From Cliona cf. orientalis (taxonomy: Eukaryota; Porifera; Demospongiae; Clionaida; Clionaidae): DNA of 64,000 nt. The position numbers were made by a program, and so were the translations under genes. The notes below the pieces were generated by a model, which was not told the origin of the DNA, did no database searches, and worked only from the letters and a program-made list of their open reading frames with translations. Of the stretch, positions 1 through 11,430 are shown piece by piece (the first letter of the stretch is position 1; each line of letters begins with the position of its first letter). Location of the stretch: NCBI GenBank assembly GCA_963930775.1, contig OZ005689.1:18189775-18253774 (forward strand). Direction: 5' to 3'.

Positions 1-1768
1 TTTGTGTTTTCTGGGATACCAGCGTTACTCGGAGTTGGTGTAAAGGAAGATTTGTACTCATCTTCTGAGATCCTAATATCTCGCAAGACATTCCTTGCAT
101 CAGCTGATAATCAATCATATGGAGTCTTCCGAAACTTTTTGACCTTCCTCTTAGTTGGTGTGACCAGCTCTACAGTGTCTCCAAAGCCATGTGTATGTGT
201 ATGTGCCACACCAAAACCCTCGAGTGCTTTCTCGACCTTATGCTTTCCTAACGTTGGTGCACTGATGTGTGCCCTGGTTATGCTTGAAGGACTGATGATA
301 CCATCTTGATCCTCAGCAGAGAGGAGTTTCCTCAGGCGTGCAGCATTTGGGATATATACATCACTGTCAACTGGCGTGTATGGCCTTCAGGTACTTCATT
401 TAGATCCATCATAATCAGCTTTTATTGGATGAGGTGATCCATGATAGTGGCAGCAGCTTCGACACGACACACTCAGCAGTGATCTCATTCAACCAAGATT
501 GTGATGCATCATCACCTTCGAATTCATCCAAGTGTGCTATTGCTTGCTTAAGGGTGAAAAGGATCATGCTGAGTCTTGCAGTAAAGCCACGTACCTTAGA
601 GAGAATACCCTGAATGTTCTCATCAGACTGTCGTCCCTGCCTTGTCACTAGGTTGTCGTGGTACTTTTCAAATTCCGTTACAGCTGCCCCCTCTAAGACG
701 TATTCTACAGACTCATTGTGGACATCCCTGATCTTTCCGTATATGATTTCAAGTGAAGGCAAATCAGATGGAATCGGAAGAACCAAATCTCTCAAAAACA
801 CATCTCTTTGTGGTGGGAAAGCAAATAGTTGCCTGTCGTTGAACCCATCAGCATCATCAGAAAGGAGCATCTTTTCCACGAATGCAGGCTGAATGAAACC
901 AGAAATATTGAAGGCAGTCTAGCTCATAGACGCACTGTAATTTCGGTAATTCCTTGACCAGGAACTACCACCGTTAAGTGTAATCAGATTTTTGCAGTCC
1001 ATAACAGATCCCAATTGCTTGTATAGATCGAGCTGTCCATACAGTGTCGACATTTCGTCAAATAGCCCCAATATTTGTGAACCATTACTCTTCATAACAC
1101 GGTGGAGTTCTTCAAAGCTAAAGCTATCAATGATCAGTTGAGGTGGGGTGCCACAGCCCTTTGCGCTTTCCTGGTTTGCCAGCCAAATTTTTACTTCTTT
1201 CTGTTCGATATCAAGAAGAGGTTTCTTCAATAATCTCAGTGCTGCCGTCTTTTTTTGGCCTTTGTTGGCAGCAATTATGAACCAAAGCATTGCTGGCTCA
1301 TACCAAATTGGGTTCACCTTCACGCAGGGGCGGATCCAGAGGGGGTTCGATGGGCTCGGACGAACCCCCCTTTCTGACTAGCTGTCTAGTACTTAGCCTG
1401 TATAGTAGTGTAAAATCTAGGCTTCATAGAACCCCCCATGCCTTTAGCTAGCTACAGTACTAAAGCCTCTGTCTTTAGCTCACCTACTTGGACGTTTCTT
1501 AGTGAATATTTGGTCAATTTAAAATCTTGGAGCGCATGAGAACACACAATCTAGCGAGAAATGGGCGTGGTCAACGAGCGTGGCTTAAAATTCGCGCGCA
1601 TACTATTACACTAAGAACCCCCCTCTGATAAATCCTGGATCCGCCCCTGTTCACGTGAGCATTGATGCCCATGCATGCTGCAACAATGGTAAGCAGTGGG
1701 AAGAAGATGAACTCAACTGGATATCCAATGGCATCAGAGAGAGCAGTGCACATACCAACCAGTGGCAC
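1..1768 (-). pseudogene. Broken DUF3987-like gene (transposon-associated), partial at window edge
   Basis: Three blocks on the minus strand read as one protein: about 1768-1650, 1323-415 and 385-1. The first two join exactly across the inserted element at 1325-1649, giving ...GINAHV then KVNPIWYEPAMLWF. The next part has AANKGQKKTAALRLL and IIDSFSFEELHRVM, LGLFDEMSTLYGQ, LITLNGGSSWSRN and DADGFNDRQLFAFPPQRDV. From memory these match the DUF3987 proteins found in animal mobile elements, an ATPase/primase-like group of uncertain biochemical role. Lesions seen: a MITE insertion, an in-frame TAG at 919-921, a frame change between 415 and about 385, and a TGA at 111-113. The C-terminal part (YIPNAARLRKLLS...) continues off the left edge. 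Family call is moderate; pseudogene status is strong. Confidence 0.72.
1325..1649. mobile_element. 325-bp MITE inserted in the DUF3987-like gene
   Basis: The ends are inverted repeats, CAGGGGCGGATCCAG at the left and its complement CTGGATCCGCCCCTG at the right. A 6-bp direct repeat TTCACG flanks it (1319-1324 and 1650-1655). Removing the element plus one repeat restores the host reading frame, so the boundaries are secure. CAG-starting termini with 5-6 bp duplications are typical of hAT5/hAT6-type elements; that assignment is an inference. There is no coding capacity. A motif TTCG...CGGACGAACCCCCC near the left end recurs in the element at 27497-27900. Confidence 0.9.
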
Positions 1769-1769
1769 T

Positions 1770-2860
1770 GATGCTATTTGTCAAACTCAATGCAAGAAGA
1801 CTGAGCCTTCTGTAGCTTGACCTTGAAAGGACTAGCCATCACTGTATAATTAATATTAATGATTGCGTAATTATTCTATCAGTTTGGCTTCTTAGTGGAG
1901 TAAATATACAAGACCTCATAAGTGCTTAAGTGTAGTAGGTCACTTACGGGTCAGAGCAGACGAGATAAATCCAAGAGGGAGTGGTGAAACCGTTTATGAA
2001 ACGTACCAGGATCAAGAACAGGTCAGAATTTCAGCTAGGAGTGCTCACTACGTATGTACATACCATCCAGAATGTTACTATGTAACGGAATGCGGCGCGC
2101 GCACAATCTGGCAGGCCGAAATAGGCTAAGCTAAACTTACTATTTATGATGAACTTATCAAATAAAGCCTAGCTATTGCGTAAATGCCCTGCATTGGTGC
2201 ATGCATGCATGTTTTTAATTAATTTAATTAGGTTAGTAAGTGGGCGCAGTTATTAATAAACTAGTTAATATCCCCTATAATATGTCAAGAATGTCTGAGA
2301 GACCGTAGCTTGTTCACTGTAGCTTCTGTAGCCTGAAATGTGTGTACCTGTCTGTACATTGTGGACACGGGCCTAACTGTAGAGTAACACTAGTGACTAA
2401 CACGTGCTCAATTTCTTAGCACGGTGCCAAAGTGACAATGGGGAAGTACCTAGCTGTTTTTACGGCTCTTGTGTTCTTGACGGCTTTGATGGAGAGAGAG
2501 TCCATGTTATGATCCTACATCTGCCTGCCTACCTACCTACCTTACCGTCGTTATTGCCAAGCGAGTGCATATTAAAGCTGGTAGTCATTTATAGAGTCAT
2601 TGCGCATGTAGATGGACGATCTGATGCCAGGGTAGTACAAATTATACGTGTACTGTTACAGCAAAGGGGGATGGAGGGGAAAGCTGAATAGCTAGCTACA
2701 CATAGGGATTGTAAATCTGAGGGCACTCTGTATGGAATGCTGACCTGTATTACTTAGTACACTAGAATTAATGTTATTCATCGTGTTTTATATAGCTGCC
2801 TACTGTATGACAGTACTGGTGATGACGTTCAGAACCCTGATGAGAGGATTGTTAGAATGT
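1770..2860. other. No recognised gene
   Basis: AT-rich sequence with short open frames that have no recognisable motif. A short palindromic run of TGCATGCATGCATG lies near 2200. Nothing else could be supported. Confidence 0.5.
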
Positions 2861-3025
2861 CAATCGACCAACTGAATAAAGCATTCAAGTGTAGTCTCCA
2901 GGTTGGCATCATTATTGATCAATCGAGTTGTCCACGATAAAAAATGCAGGTGGTAGACAGCGTGACAGCTTTCTATCATTAAACTGGACACTTACAGCTC
3001 TGCACAACGGTGCTACTACGTCAAC

Positions 3026-5470
3026 ATCAACCCTTCACACCAGTTGAAGATGTCCCTGCAAAATCAGTTACAGACTTCTACACAAGTTATTGGAGAGATT
3101 CAATCCACTTCCATATGTCATATACACTCAGCAAAGCACTATTCTAAAAGACATACAAGACGGCTTAAGAAACGTGTCGAAGAATGTGCTGCTGCTCTCT
3201 CATGGTTAGAAAATGATGGTTTGACACCTGTTAGTGTGACAGTTAACACAGAAACTGAGAAGCTATAAAACAGTCAGAAAAGATCTAGAAACTGCTTTGA
3301 TACTAAATGGAGAAGAGCTCGGAGAACAGGAGGCTGATTTAGTATCCATGACATTATATGTAAAGGATGAGTATAACTTTTCTGGAAGCGCCTACCATGA
3401 ACTTGCATCCTTGTGTTGTGAAATGCCCTACCATTATCGACTGAAGCAACGAATCATTGAACTACATTCGAAATGAAATATACCGTAGGACGGGTTTTAA
3501 TTGCGTAGTTAAATACTGGTGTTCTAGTCAAGTCAGGCCAAATTTTGAATCCAATAATTGCGATGGATGACCCCGTACCGTACTGTAGTATACGTGCATG
3601 CATGTTTGTTTGTGAATCTATTAATTGCGAAACGTAGAAAAACTCGCAATTCGCAATTAAAGCCCAACCTATGGTAGTCCCAACTCCAGAAGGAACAGCA
3701 AAAGTTCTGCAACGATTGCAAGTGTCTAATAGCATGTCTTAAGCGACTCGTGAGTTAAGTGATTAACACTATTGTACATTTTTATTCGGGGATACGTTTA
3801 GGATGTAGAGCGGCAATCCCCCCTCTTACTGGATGTTTGTCCCCCTTTAAAATAATAGCGTGGCAGAAAAGCCCCCCTTCTCGCCAGAAATCCTAGATGC
3901 AACCCTATTCGACCATGCTTGTCTATATGTACACGTGTACCATGCATGTGTTTGTTTGCTGTTGCCTAGCAACCAAAGTTTTGTATAGGCAAATTGCTGG
4001 CTACAGAGGGGTATGGGTAACCATAGGGTAGCCCAATGATGGGGATCATGGGCCAACAAAATAGTTATACAATAGCATGGGTGCTTCTGAGTACAAACAC
4101 AGCATTATAGTACATGTCACAGTACATTGCATGCATTGGATCATATGTGATATGCAAGTGTATCACTAACATGTTCTCTTATACACACATGTAGGTTAAT
4201 GTATCTCTGCTGATGCTCCTTGCAGAATCAAACAGTGCAGATTAAACTAACTGGCGATGGCACAAACATTGGTAAACATTTACACGTGAATTTTGCCTTC
4301 ACCCTCCTCGATGAAGGCGACCTTGCTTAGAGTGCAGCCGGCAATCACTGTATTGCTATATTTAAGGAAACAGAAAGCTACGAGTCAATGAAACTGTCTT
4401 CAGGACATTATTCAAGATGTAAAAGATTTGAACAAGATAAGTGTATGCGGTGTTGCATTCGGTATCACTTACTACCTCGGTGGTGACTGGAAAATTTGAG
4501 CAATGATTACGGGTATTGACTCTGCCACTGCAACACGTGCATGCATCTGGTATAAGTGTCCAGCTATTGAACGATGTGATTCTGCGCAAGTGTGACGAAC
4601 GTTTTGGAGCAAGGACAATGGAAGAAAACACCAGGCTAGCCTTATCGAGAGTGAAGAAATATAATGTATCACAGCCTCCACTAATTACAGTTCCACTTAC
4701 ACGGGATAATGTTGACAATCTGCATATGTCCTTAAGGGTTGAAGATACATTGATCTATTTGCTAATATTGGAACTTTGATGGCTAGATAAAATTGAAAAG
4801 GCGACAAAAGCTAAAAAGCGTAGACCAGCTCCATTACATCAAGAAATACGAAAGTACCCTTAAAAATGCTTGGAATATTACGATTTTCATTCTGGATTGG
4901 TAAAGACTCAAAGCACCTCAAGTGGTGCTTGCTCACTGGGCCAGAAAAATTGTTTTCAAAAAGTTTAACATTCTGAAACTTTTCAGAAATTCCAGATTCA
5001 ACTAGTGTTCATGCACTGTGGAAAATATTAGACGTTAATAACCTACTTTCCATCGGTTCAGAAAACTTAACAGTTGTAGAGTTTTATTCAGAGTCAAAGA
5101 ATTTGTCCATATTAGGACCATAATAATTATGTTCACTGAAATCTACCCTGCAAACCACGTGACACCATACATGCACATGCACAGCATGATGCAACATGTC
5201 CGTCAGTTCATGATGCTAAGTGGTGCTATTCTGCCTTTTACGCAGCAGGCACTTGAAAAATACAATGACCTAGTCACAAAGGATTATTATCGTTCATCAT
5301 CACACAGGGGTCAGGAGTGTTTGACTCAGATCTTGCAGAAACAAAATCAAATCGAGGACCTTGAAAGTTCAGGAGCCAAATGAAAGAAGAGATTTTAAGT
5401 CACATGTAGCAAGTGTGGCAGTAATGGACATAACAAGACATCTTGTAGTAAACAAAAGAAAACTTAACAG
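3026..5470 (+). pseudogene. Decayed transposon-type gene ending in a zinc knuckle
   Basis: Coding fragments in the same order, but in changing frames, cover the interval. They include KDEYNFSGSAYHELASLC near 3370, IKLTGDGTNIGKHLHV and FTLLDEGDLA (stop) SAAGNHCIAIFKE near 4235-4370, YYLGGDWKI near 4475, GIDSATATRACIWYKCPA near 4510, TVPLTRDNVDNLHMSLRVED near 4690, and a block at 5129-5383 with TPYMHMHSMMQHV and EKYNDLVTKDYYRSSSHRGQ. It ends near 5400-5450 with CSKCGSNGHNKTSC, a CX2CX4HX4C zinc knuckle. I recognise this series of motifs as a multicopy gene family of sponges, cnidarians and other animals that behaves like a transposon gene, but I know no name for it. At least six frame changes or stops show it is dead. 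Confidence 0.6.
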
Positions 5471-5589
5471 TTCATACAATGTCATGCACACTGTACAGCA
5501 TAAAAATAGGCCTACACAGTATCCTATTGTTATTCCCTATTATAAAAGTCAGCAAGTTTTTGTTCGTTTCCATCTCAACATACAAACTT

Positions 5590-6590
5590 GAATACTGTAA
5601 AGTCTGGTTAATAAGCGCATGCGCTTATCACTCTCGGTGGTAAGGAAATATGAGAAGGCAGCAGCTCCCTTTTGATGGCGTGAGCAAGTTCAGTTAGTGG
5701 CGAGAAATCGTCATCGTCTTGGTCGAAACATGGTTTGATGTACTGACTGAATTTCACTCTTGAGTTTCCATTCATCGTATTTGCTGTATCAAGTGTAGTG
5801 TACCTTCACTTTTGAGCCTTCTTCATCGACAATCTCAATTCCATAAAGTTGGTTATTCTTGCTACTTGCTTTTCTTAATTAAGCTGTATGAAGCTTGTCA
5901 GCTCACATCAAAAGTACATTGTAACAAAGGTCGTATTGGTTGCCAAGGGAAAATAGGCGGGGCTAGGCTTGATGGACAAATGCTAAATGCTCAGGCGACA
6001 GATTGGAGAGCTAGATTATCTTTGGCCATAGATTGGCTATACGTGACCGTCTATGGGAAAACCTGCCGTATGGGATTTTTTTGTGGAAGTTGAGTTTGAT
6101 GCATGGTTGATAAGCTCTACCATAGAGCTAATCAGCGTTCAAGTCTTAGGCCGATTGCGCACTTTGTTGTGGAGATACAGCGCTTTGTTTGCGATTGCGC
6201 CACACCCCCAATAATTGAAAAATTACGGTCTAAAGGCGTTGCTATGCACGCGTATGGCGTTTCTGCATACTACACGTGACCCGGAAATCAATTAAATGGA
6301 CCTGGGCGGAGCCGTTTGAAATGAACGTAAAGATCGAGCAAGAGTTAAGGTACCATTAAATTGCGTGGGCGTGAGCGTGAGGATTGGCTAATTCAATTAG
6401 CGAATCGTGAAGGGCGTGGCCAAAGAGGCCACACGAGTGCTTTTGGTCGAAGGTGGGCGTGTCCAGAATCGGCCAGGGATGATTATGCGCGTGTAATTAG
6501 CGACCGGAAGTGGCCCCTGAAGAAAAGACCGGTAATTGCCCACATCAAAGCAAGATCAAAGCATTCTTTCTTAACTATTAAGGCATGCAT
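5590..6590. other. No recognised gene
   Basis: Several short open frames lack motifs. The palindrome AAGCGCATGCGCTT lies near 5615. The stretch 6190-6590 is richer in GC and has GGGCGTGGCC-type words, as in many dispersed repeats of this window. Confidence 0.4.
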
Positions 6591-6593
6591 TAA

Positions 6594-6890
6594 TTGCGTG
6601 GGTGGATGTATCCCAAATTGCCCCAGAAGCGTTCATATAATTCTCTTTTAGCCGCTTACCCTTTGCTGAGCATTTTTAGCGTTGTAGGAGACATGAATGA
6701 CTCCGTTTGGTATCCGCTGTCGGTCGTCAATTTTAAGGTCAAAGGTCGTGCTTTCAGCCCCACCCCTTCCAAATGCGCATGCATCAGCCCCGCCCCTGTC
6801 CATCTGCGCACGCGCATATCGTCCATCATGCCACGTGAACTTTGTCTGCACGTGCACTGCCGAGATAATTGGTAAGTTTTGTGTCTGTGT
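6594..6890 (+). repeat. Dispersed repeat family R1, copy 1
   Basis: Related copies lie at about 45880-46110 (plus), 53800-54150 (minus) and 61190-61570 (minus). Shared features, in order, are an AATTGCCCCA start, a TTTGCTGAGCATTTTTAGCG block, the word TTTTAAGGTCAAAGGTC, a pyrimidine-rich CAGCCCCACCCC segment and a GCGCATGC-rich end. No open frame is conserved among copies. Class not determined. Confidence 0.7.
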
Positions 6891-6950
6891 CTGTGTCTGT
6901 CGTGTGTGGCACGATTCGCGCAGCTATCTATGGTGTGAGCATAATATTAT

Positions 6951-7329
6951 AAGTATAAAAAACAATTGAATAAAATTGAAGGATGAAGTAGGGATGGCAG
7001 GGTCAAAAAGTACACAAACAAGATTTGTAAGGCATAAGCATCAGCTATACATCCCTTCGCTTGCTTTTCTCGATTATTATATGCACCTAGTTATTAATGT
7101 TGATGTATTTGTCAAGTGTGGCATGTGGGAGACATTCAGGTTGTTCTCTGATTGTCACAATGGTTCAGGATAGTCAGTTTTGATTCAGTTGCATTATTTT
7201 TGCACCCCTCAAAAAGCAAGCGTAGGGATGTATAGCAGATGCTTATGCCTTACAAATCTTGTTTGTGTACTTTTTGACCCTGCCATCCCTACTTCATCCT
7301 TCAATTTTATTCAATTGTTTTTTATACTT
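6951..7329. repeat. Foldback element with 120-bp inverted arms
   Basis: The left arm 6951-7070 and right arm 7211-7329 are inverted copies with only a few mismatches, separated by about 140 bp. The arms begin AAGTATAAAAAACAATTG. A single-stranded copy would form a very long hairpin. This looks like a foldback or MITE-type element; the flanks show no clear target duplication. Confidence 0.88.
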
Positions 7330-7359
7330 GTTACTGTTCTTTTTTTAGTGCCCTCAGGG

Positions 7360-8600
7360 TAGTTCATGTATAATAGTCATTAATTTTCATCAATGCGACC
7401 TAGCTGACTAATATTGTGGGGACAGAGGCTGAGCATGAGACTGTACATAGACCATGGTGACCTGATATTATGGCTTGCCTATTCATTGTTATAAAATGCA
7501 TGGGATTAGCTACAACTACAAAATTTTTCTAGATCTAGCTACATCCAATCGTGCTCCAACAATAATACAATATAATAGGAAAGCAGGTACATTACTGATT
7601 CAGCATATTTAGCTATGCGATCCTAGCCTTTGAGTCGGGCAGCTATGGTACCCCAAACACACCGGAGTTCAAACTTGAATACTCTTGTATGTGCAAATCC
7701 CAGGTAGTCTTCGATAGTTAGCTAGGACGTCTTCTTTCACTATTGCACACTATTGAACACGCATCAGTGGGATTCTCGAGATAGCAAGTGACCTGTGATT
7801 GAAGCCACACCTCTCGTTATCTCGATCCTGAAGCTGGCTGATCGGCAAACTTGAAAGATTAGAAGGCTATTTAGAACCAAGTAGCGACGAAAATCTTCCG
7901 TTTCGGGAGCGTATTTTATAGGCCAGTAAGTTTACTCTTGGTAGTAGCCACCATAATCGACAGTCCACTGAGCTGAGCGCTTGTCCTGGATCAATCGAGG
8001 ATGCGCCGGCGCATGCGCACCACTGACGTCGGTCACATGACTTCACCACGGCAACACCGTACGAGCATGCGCATTATATGACAAAATGGCTAATTGGACA
8101 CACCCACTCGCAAAATGCGTTGTACACACCCACAATTAAATCGCTGTGCTGATAACGCAAAATGAGCGTGCCACAGACGTGCGCGCTCCAAATTGGAGTG
8201 GATTTATACTCTAAGGTGAGCGGTCATGGTAGTCTTGAGTTAGCCCAGGAAAACAGAAAGAAAGAAAGAAAGAAAGAATGAGAAATGGCTGTTTTTTTGA
8301 ACATCTGGTTCTGGTATATACAATTGAGTTGATGAATGATCTTGGTCTTGCTAGATCGATAATTTGCTGTAGATTCTGATTTTGACACTTAGAAATCTCA
8401 CAAAGTTACCTGTTTTGAGATATTTGGATGTTTGTAATGTATTATATATATGGAGTATCCGTGCCATCCCTACTTATAGAGTCTACCGACTCTATGATAA
8501 TATGGCGTACTGATACTTCTCTCGTCTTTCCTGACTATCGAACTGTATGCATGTCACCTGATTTACTGGGCTTGGAACGCTAGGTTTGTATTGTTATGAC
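7360..8600. other. No recognised gene; (AAAG)n microsatellite
   Basis: No exon-like sequence was found. A short AAAG tandem tract runs from about 8253 to 8279. A pair of inverted AGGAGGAAGG/CCTTCCTCCT blocks near 8605 and 8785 hints at another small foldback sequence. Confidence 0.4.
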
Positions 8601-8836
8601 TGGGGAGGAGGAAGGTTCTGGTGTTATGCCTATGTATACGAGACTAGTACCTGCTGCAGCCAGGAGTGGAGCCCAATCACGTCATCACCAATTTTTACAG
8701 GGCTTGCTAGGTACATCTCACAAGTGAGGTTTTGCACACAGGCATAACAGCTAAGCACTGGTACAACTCTGGTATGGACACAATACCAGACCCTTCCTCC
8801 TCCATTGTGAAGTGGCTGGCCCACCAGACTATAGAC

Positions 8837-9157
8837 GGATTCTGTAAATCGATTATCCCGCGGTGCTAATTAGCTAAGCGGCCGAAGTCGACGTTTTACG
8901 CCTACTGCCGTTCTCTTGTAAGGATTGTCTTAGATACCAAGACCAACTTCTTGGAGCTTCTCTTTGTATCGATGCTTCGCTTTATTGCTCAGACCTTCGA
9001 AATAGTCACTCATTTTCGAAAAAAACTTGACACGTTTCAATACAACAACATGCAGCAGTTGGCCTTTTTGCCCACAAAGGGTGTGGCAGTAGGCGTGGTA
9101 TGTCGACTCCTGCCGCTTACCTAATTAGCGCCGCGGTATAATCGGTTTGCGGAATCC
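8837..9157. mobile_element. MITE with 45-bp terminal inverted repeats and a retained first exon
   Basis: The arms 8837-8881 and 9113-9157 are imperfect inverted repeats; both contain CCGCGG followed by GCTAATTAG. Inside, on the minus strand, an ATG at 9013 opens a 27-codon frame beginning MSDYFEGLSNKAKHRYKEK. From memory this resembles the first exon of multicopy genes of sponges and cnidarians. A possible weak donor (GTATCT) follows GlyLeu. The element therefore looks like an internal deletion product that kept both ends and the 5-prime exon of its parent. Confidence 0.7.
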
Positions 9158-9319
9158 CTCTATGTCAGACTATGATACGTTACGAACGGAACGGAAGTTT
9201 TCCCAAAGTACCTGATTACATAGTCTCGTACCCACACACGGATCGGACAAAGAGTGTAGTTATTCAATTTTGGTTCCAGATGTACACGACATAATATTAT
9301 TATGACACGCAAACAAATA

Positions 9320-9614
9320 CAGTGGAAACCCTCTACAGTGGACACCGTTGGGACCAAAATTTTTGTCCGCTATAGCGAGGTGTCCTTAGCTCAGGGGTAG
9401 TGGTTGACCACGCCCCTCCTACAATCGAGGCCAGCTATGATAAAGCATCACCATGGGACCAAAATAAGTGTCCGTTATACGGAATAGCGGGGTGTCCGCT
9501 ATTGAGGGGGTTTGAATATTGAAGTCTATGGAAATACGATCCGGACATTCAGAATTGTCCGTTATATCGCAGGTGTCCGCCGTTGAGGGATGTCTGTTAT
9601 GCAGGGTTCCACTG
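9320..9614. mobile_element. MITE with CAGTGGAA termini and TA duplication (Tc1/pogo type)
   Basis: The element begins CAGTGGAAACCCT and ends with the complement AGGGTTCCACTG, flanked by TA at 9318-9319 and 9615-9616. The interior repeats the word GTCCGCTAT or GTCCGTTAT several times. Such CAGT...ACTG ends with TA duplication are typical of pogo/Tigger-type non-autonomous elements. No coding capacity. Confidence 0.85.
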
Positions 9615-9940
9615 TATTATCAGTGATAGTGTGATCACGATGTTTTGCTTATATGCACAATTCACGCAGCCTTACACCCAGCCGGAGCCTTGAAAGCACA
9701 ATCTTGGCAAATTATGGAGTCCGAATGCTCGTCTCAGTGCCTGATTCTCAACCCGACGATCAAACGGCAGCTGTATAAATGAAAAATGGGAGATTTTCCT
9801 GTCCCAGTAGGTAGGCATGGATCATCCACATCCTCACCAGCTACATTTGAGCTTATCGCCCTCGTCTGAACTTTACAGACACTATTCTGAAAGGACGCAA
9901 TGAGATATTGCCGGAATCATGCGCATTTCACCATACTTTT

Positions 9941-11430
9941 ATTTTCTGCATGCAATAAAGAGGCTGGGCACGAGACTACTTATTACAGGGATAGTAGTCT
10001 CAATGTGGCTTGTACTTGCACCATGCATTGTAGCGAGATCAAAATTGCCATCATAGATTGATGTACAGTGCTATATAACTCAAACAGAAACAATTGAAAA
10101 AAGTCTCTGTAGAAACTAAAACTAGGCTATAACTAGCCATACATTGTGCCCGTGTATGAGCAAGAACTGATGAAAATGTACCTGACAATGCCTACTTTTT
10201 GCACTTGACAATGTGATGAACATTGTTTACGCTTTGCCCAACTGAGTAAATTATGGAACAAGGGAGTCACTGCCATATGCCCCTGGAGCAGCTAGATCTC
10301 TTCAACATGCAGACAAGCTAGCTAGCATTGGTCTATACCTTGAGCTACAAACTCGAGTGCTCTATTGTTTTACACAGCAAATGCTTCCGCTACTTGCTAG
10401 TTAGTTGGCGAGGCTATGGGAAATTGTACATACAGCACCACTTACTTGTGTAAATCCAGCAGAGCCTATAGACACCTGTAGCCCAGAAGTGAATGGCTGA
10501 CTGGGTTATGAATAGCAATGAGCTTCCTTTGGACCAGCAACTTCAAGGCCTATAATCTTAGTCTCAGAGCTGTGCAACATCATTCATTCCATGATGACAC
10601 TCCTGCATATTGTGGCACCCTGCTTTGCATCAGTGCTATAATCAATAATATTGCCTAATACCAGCATGAAGCCTTTCAAATCAAAGGCAGGAATAATCTT
10701 GCTCACCATATTATTATACCTAAGCTGACGTGGCCTAATAATATTGCCTAATACCAGCATGAAGCCTTCAAGTCAAAGGCAGGAATATTCTTGCTACCAC
10801 ACATACCTAAGTAGAAAAAAAGAAAAAAGGAATAGGGAAGAAGAAAACGAGCACATTCATGCCACAATTTGCACGCAGGAATGGGTCGAAACTAAGGATT
10901 TGACCTTGGGGAATTTTGATTCACACCTTAGAATTAAATTATGGCCCTTTGAAGTTATCCCGTATGTTTGAATAGGAAGCCATGCATTTGCAATGTTTTC
11001 CGCCCATGCGCTACGTGATGGCGAGGTCACACATAATCTTGCCCATACCCAGTGCACTACGAAACAATTTGAGCTCTATAGAGCACATACCCCGTTGCAC
11101 ATTGCATCTGCATCCACATCTGCATAGAAATGAGAGCTGCAGCAATAGTGTGCGTATGTAGCTGACGTATGCACATGGCCTGCAGTGGATGGGTAGAGTC
11201 GATAGGTGTCGCCAACAAAGACGCAGTGTTTGCGATGCTCGTGGGCCTTGCCAAACAATTTGAAGCATAATGAAGACAAATTTTCGACGACTTGTATGGA
11301 TTTGTTGTATTTACTAGTGCTCAGATGCCTAGATGTCCAGATCTGTGGTGACAGGCAGACAGATGGACAAAACCAATTACTTTATCCCTTGTGCATGTGC
11401 GGCGGGTAATGTGTTCCAGGTGTTGTTCAC
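9941..11430. repeat. Left arm of a 1.4-kb inverted duplication
   Basis: This block matches the complement of 62634-64000 along nearly its whole length, at high but not perfect identity. The right copy lacks several short segments present here. Within this arm about 90 bp are duplicated in tandem (10643-10690 and 10735-10790, both with GCCTAATACCAGCATGAAGC). Copy (a) of repeat family R2 forms the inner end (11067-11410). No gene is seen. Because the partner reaches the window edge, the true length is unknown. Diverged partial copies occur at 43571-43720 and, inverted, at 51830-51945. Confidence 0.85.
11067..11410 (+). repeat. Dispersed repeat family R2, copy a
   Basis: Family R2 copies begin with GAGCTCTATAGAGCACATA and CCCCG, and finish with TTACTTTA(T/C)CCC then GGGGTAAT. 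The full copies have ends that are inverted repeats of TACCCCGCGCGCA. Other copies are at 39519-40001 (minus), 52807-53541 (plus), 59331-59919 (plus) and 62650-63003 (minus). Confidence 0.7.

Noticed and set aside
4-309. Plus-strand open frame of 101 codons
   Set aside because: It lies opposite the C-terminal part of the DUF3987-like gene, and its peptide has no motif.
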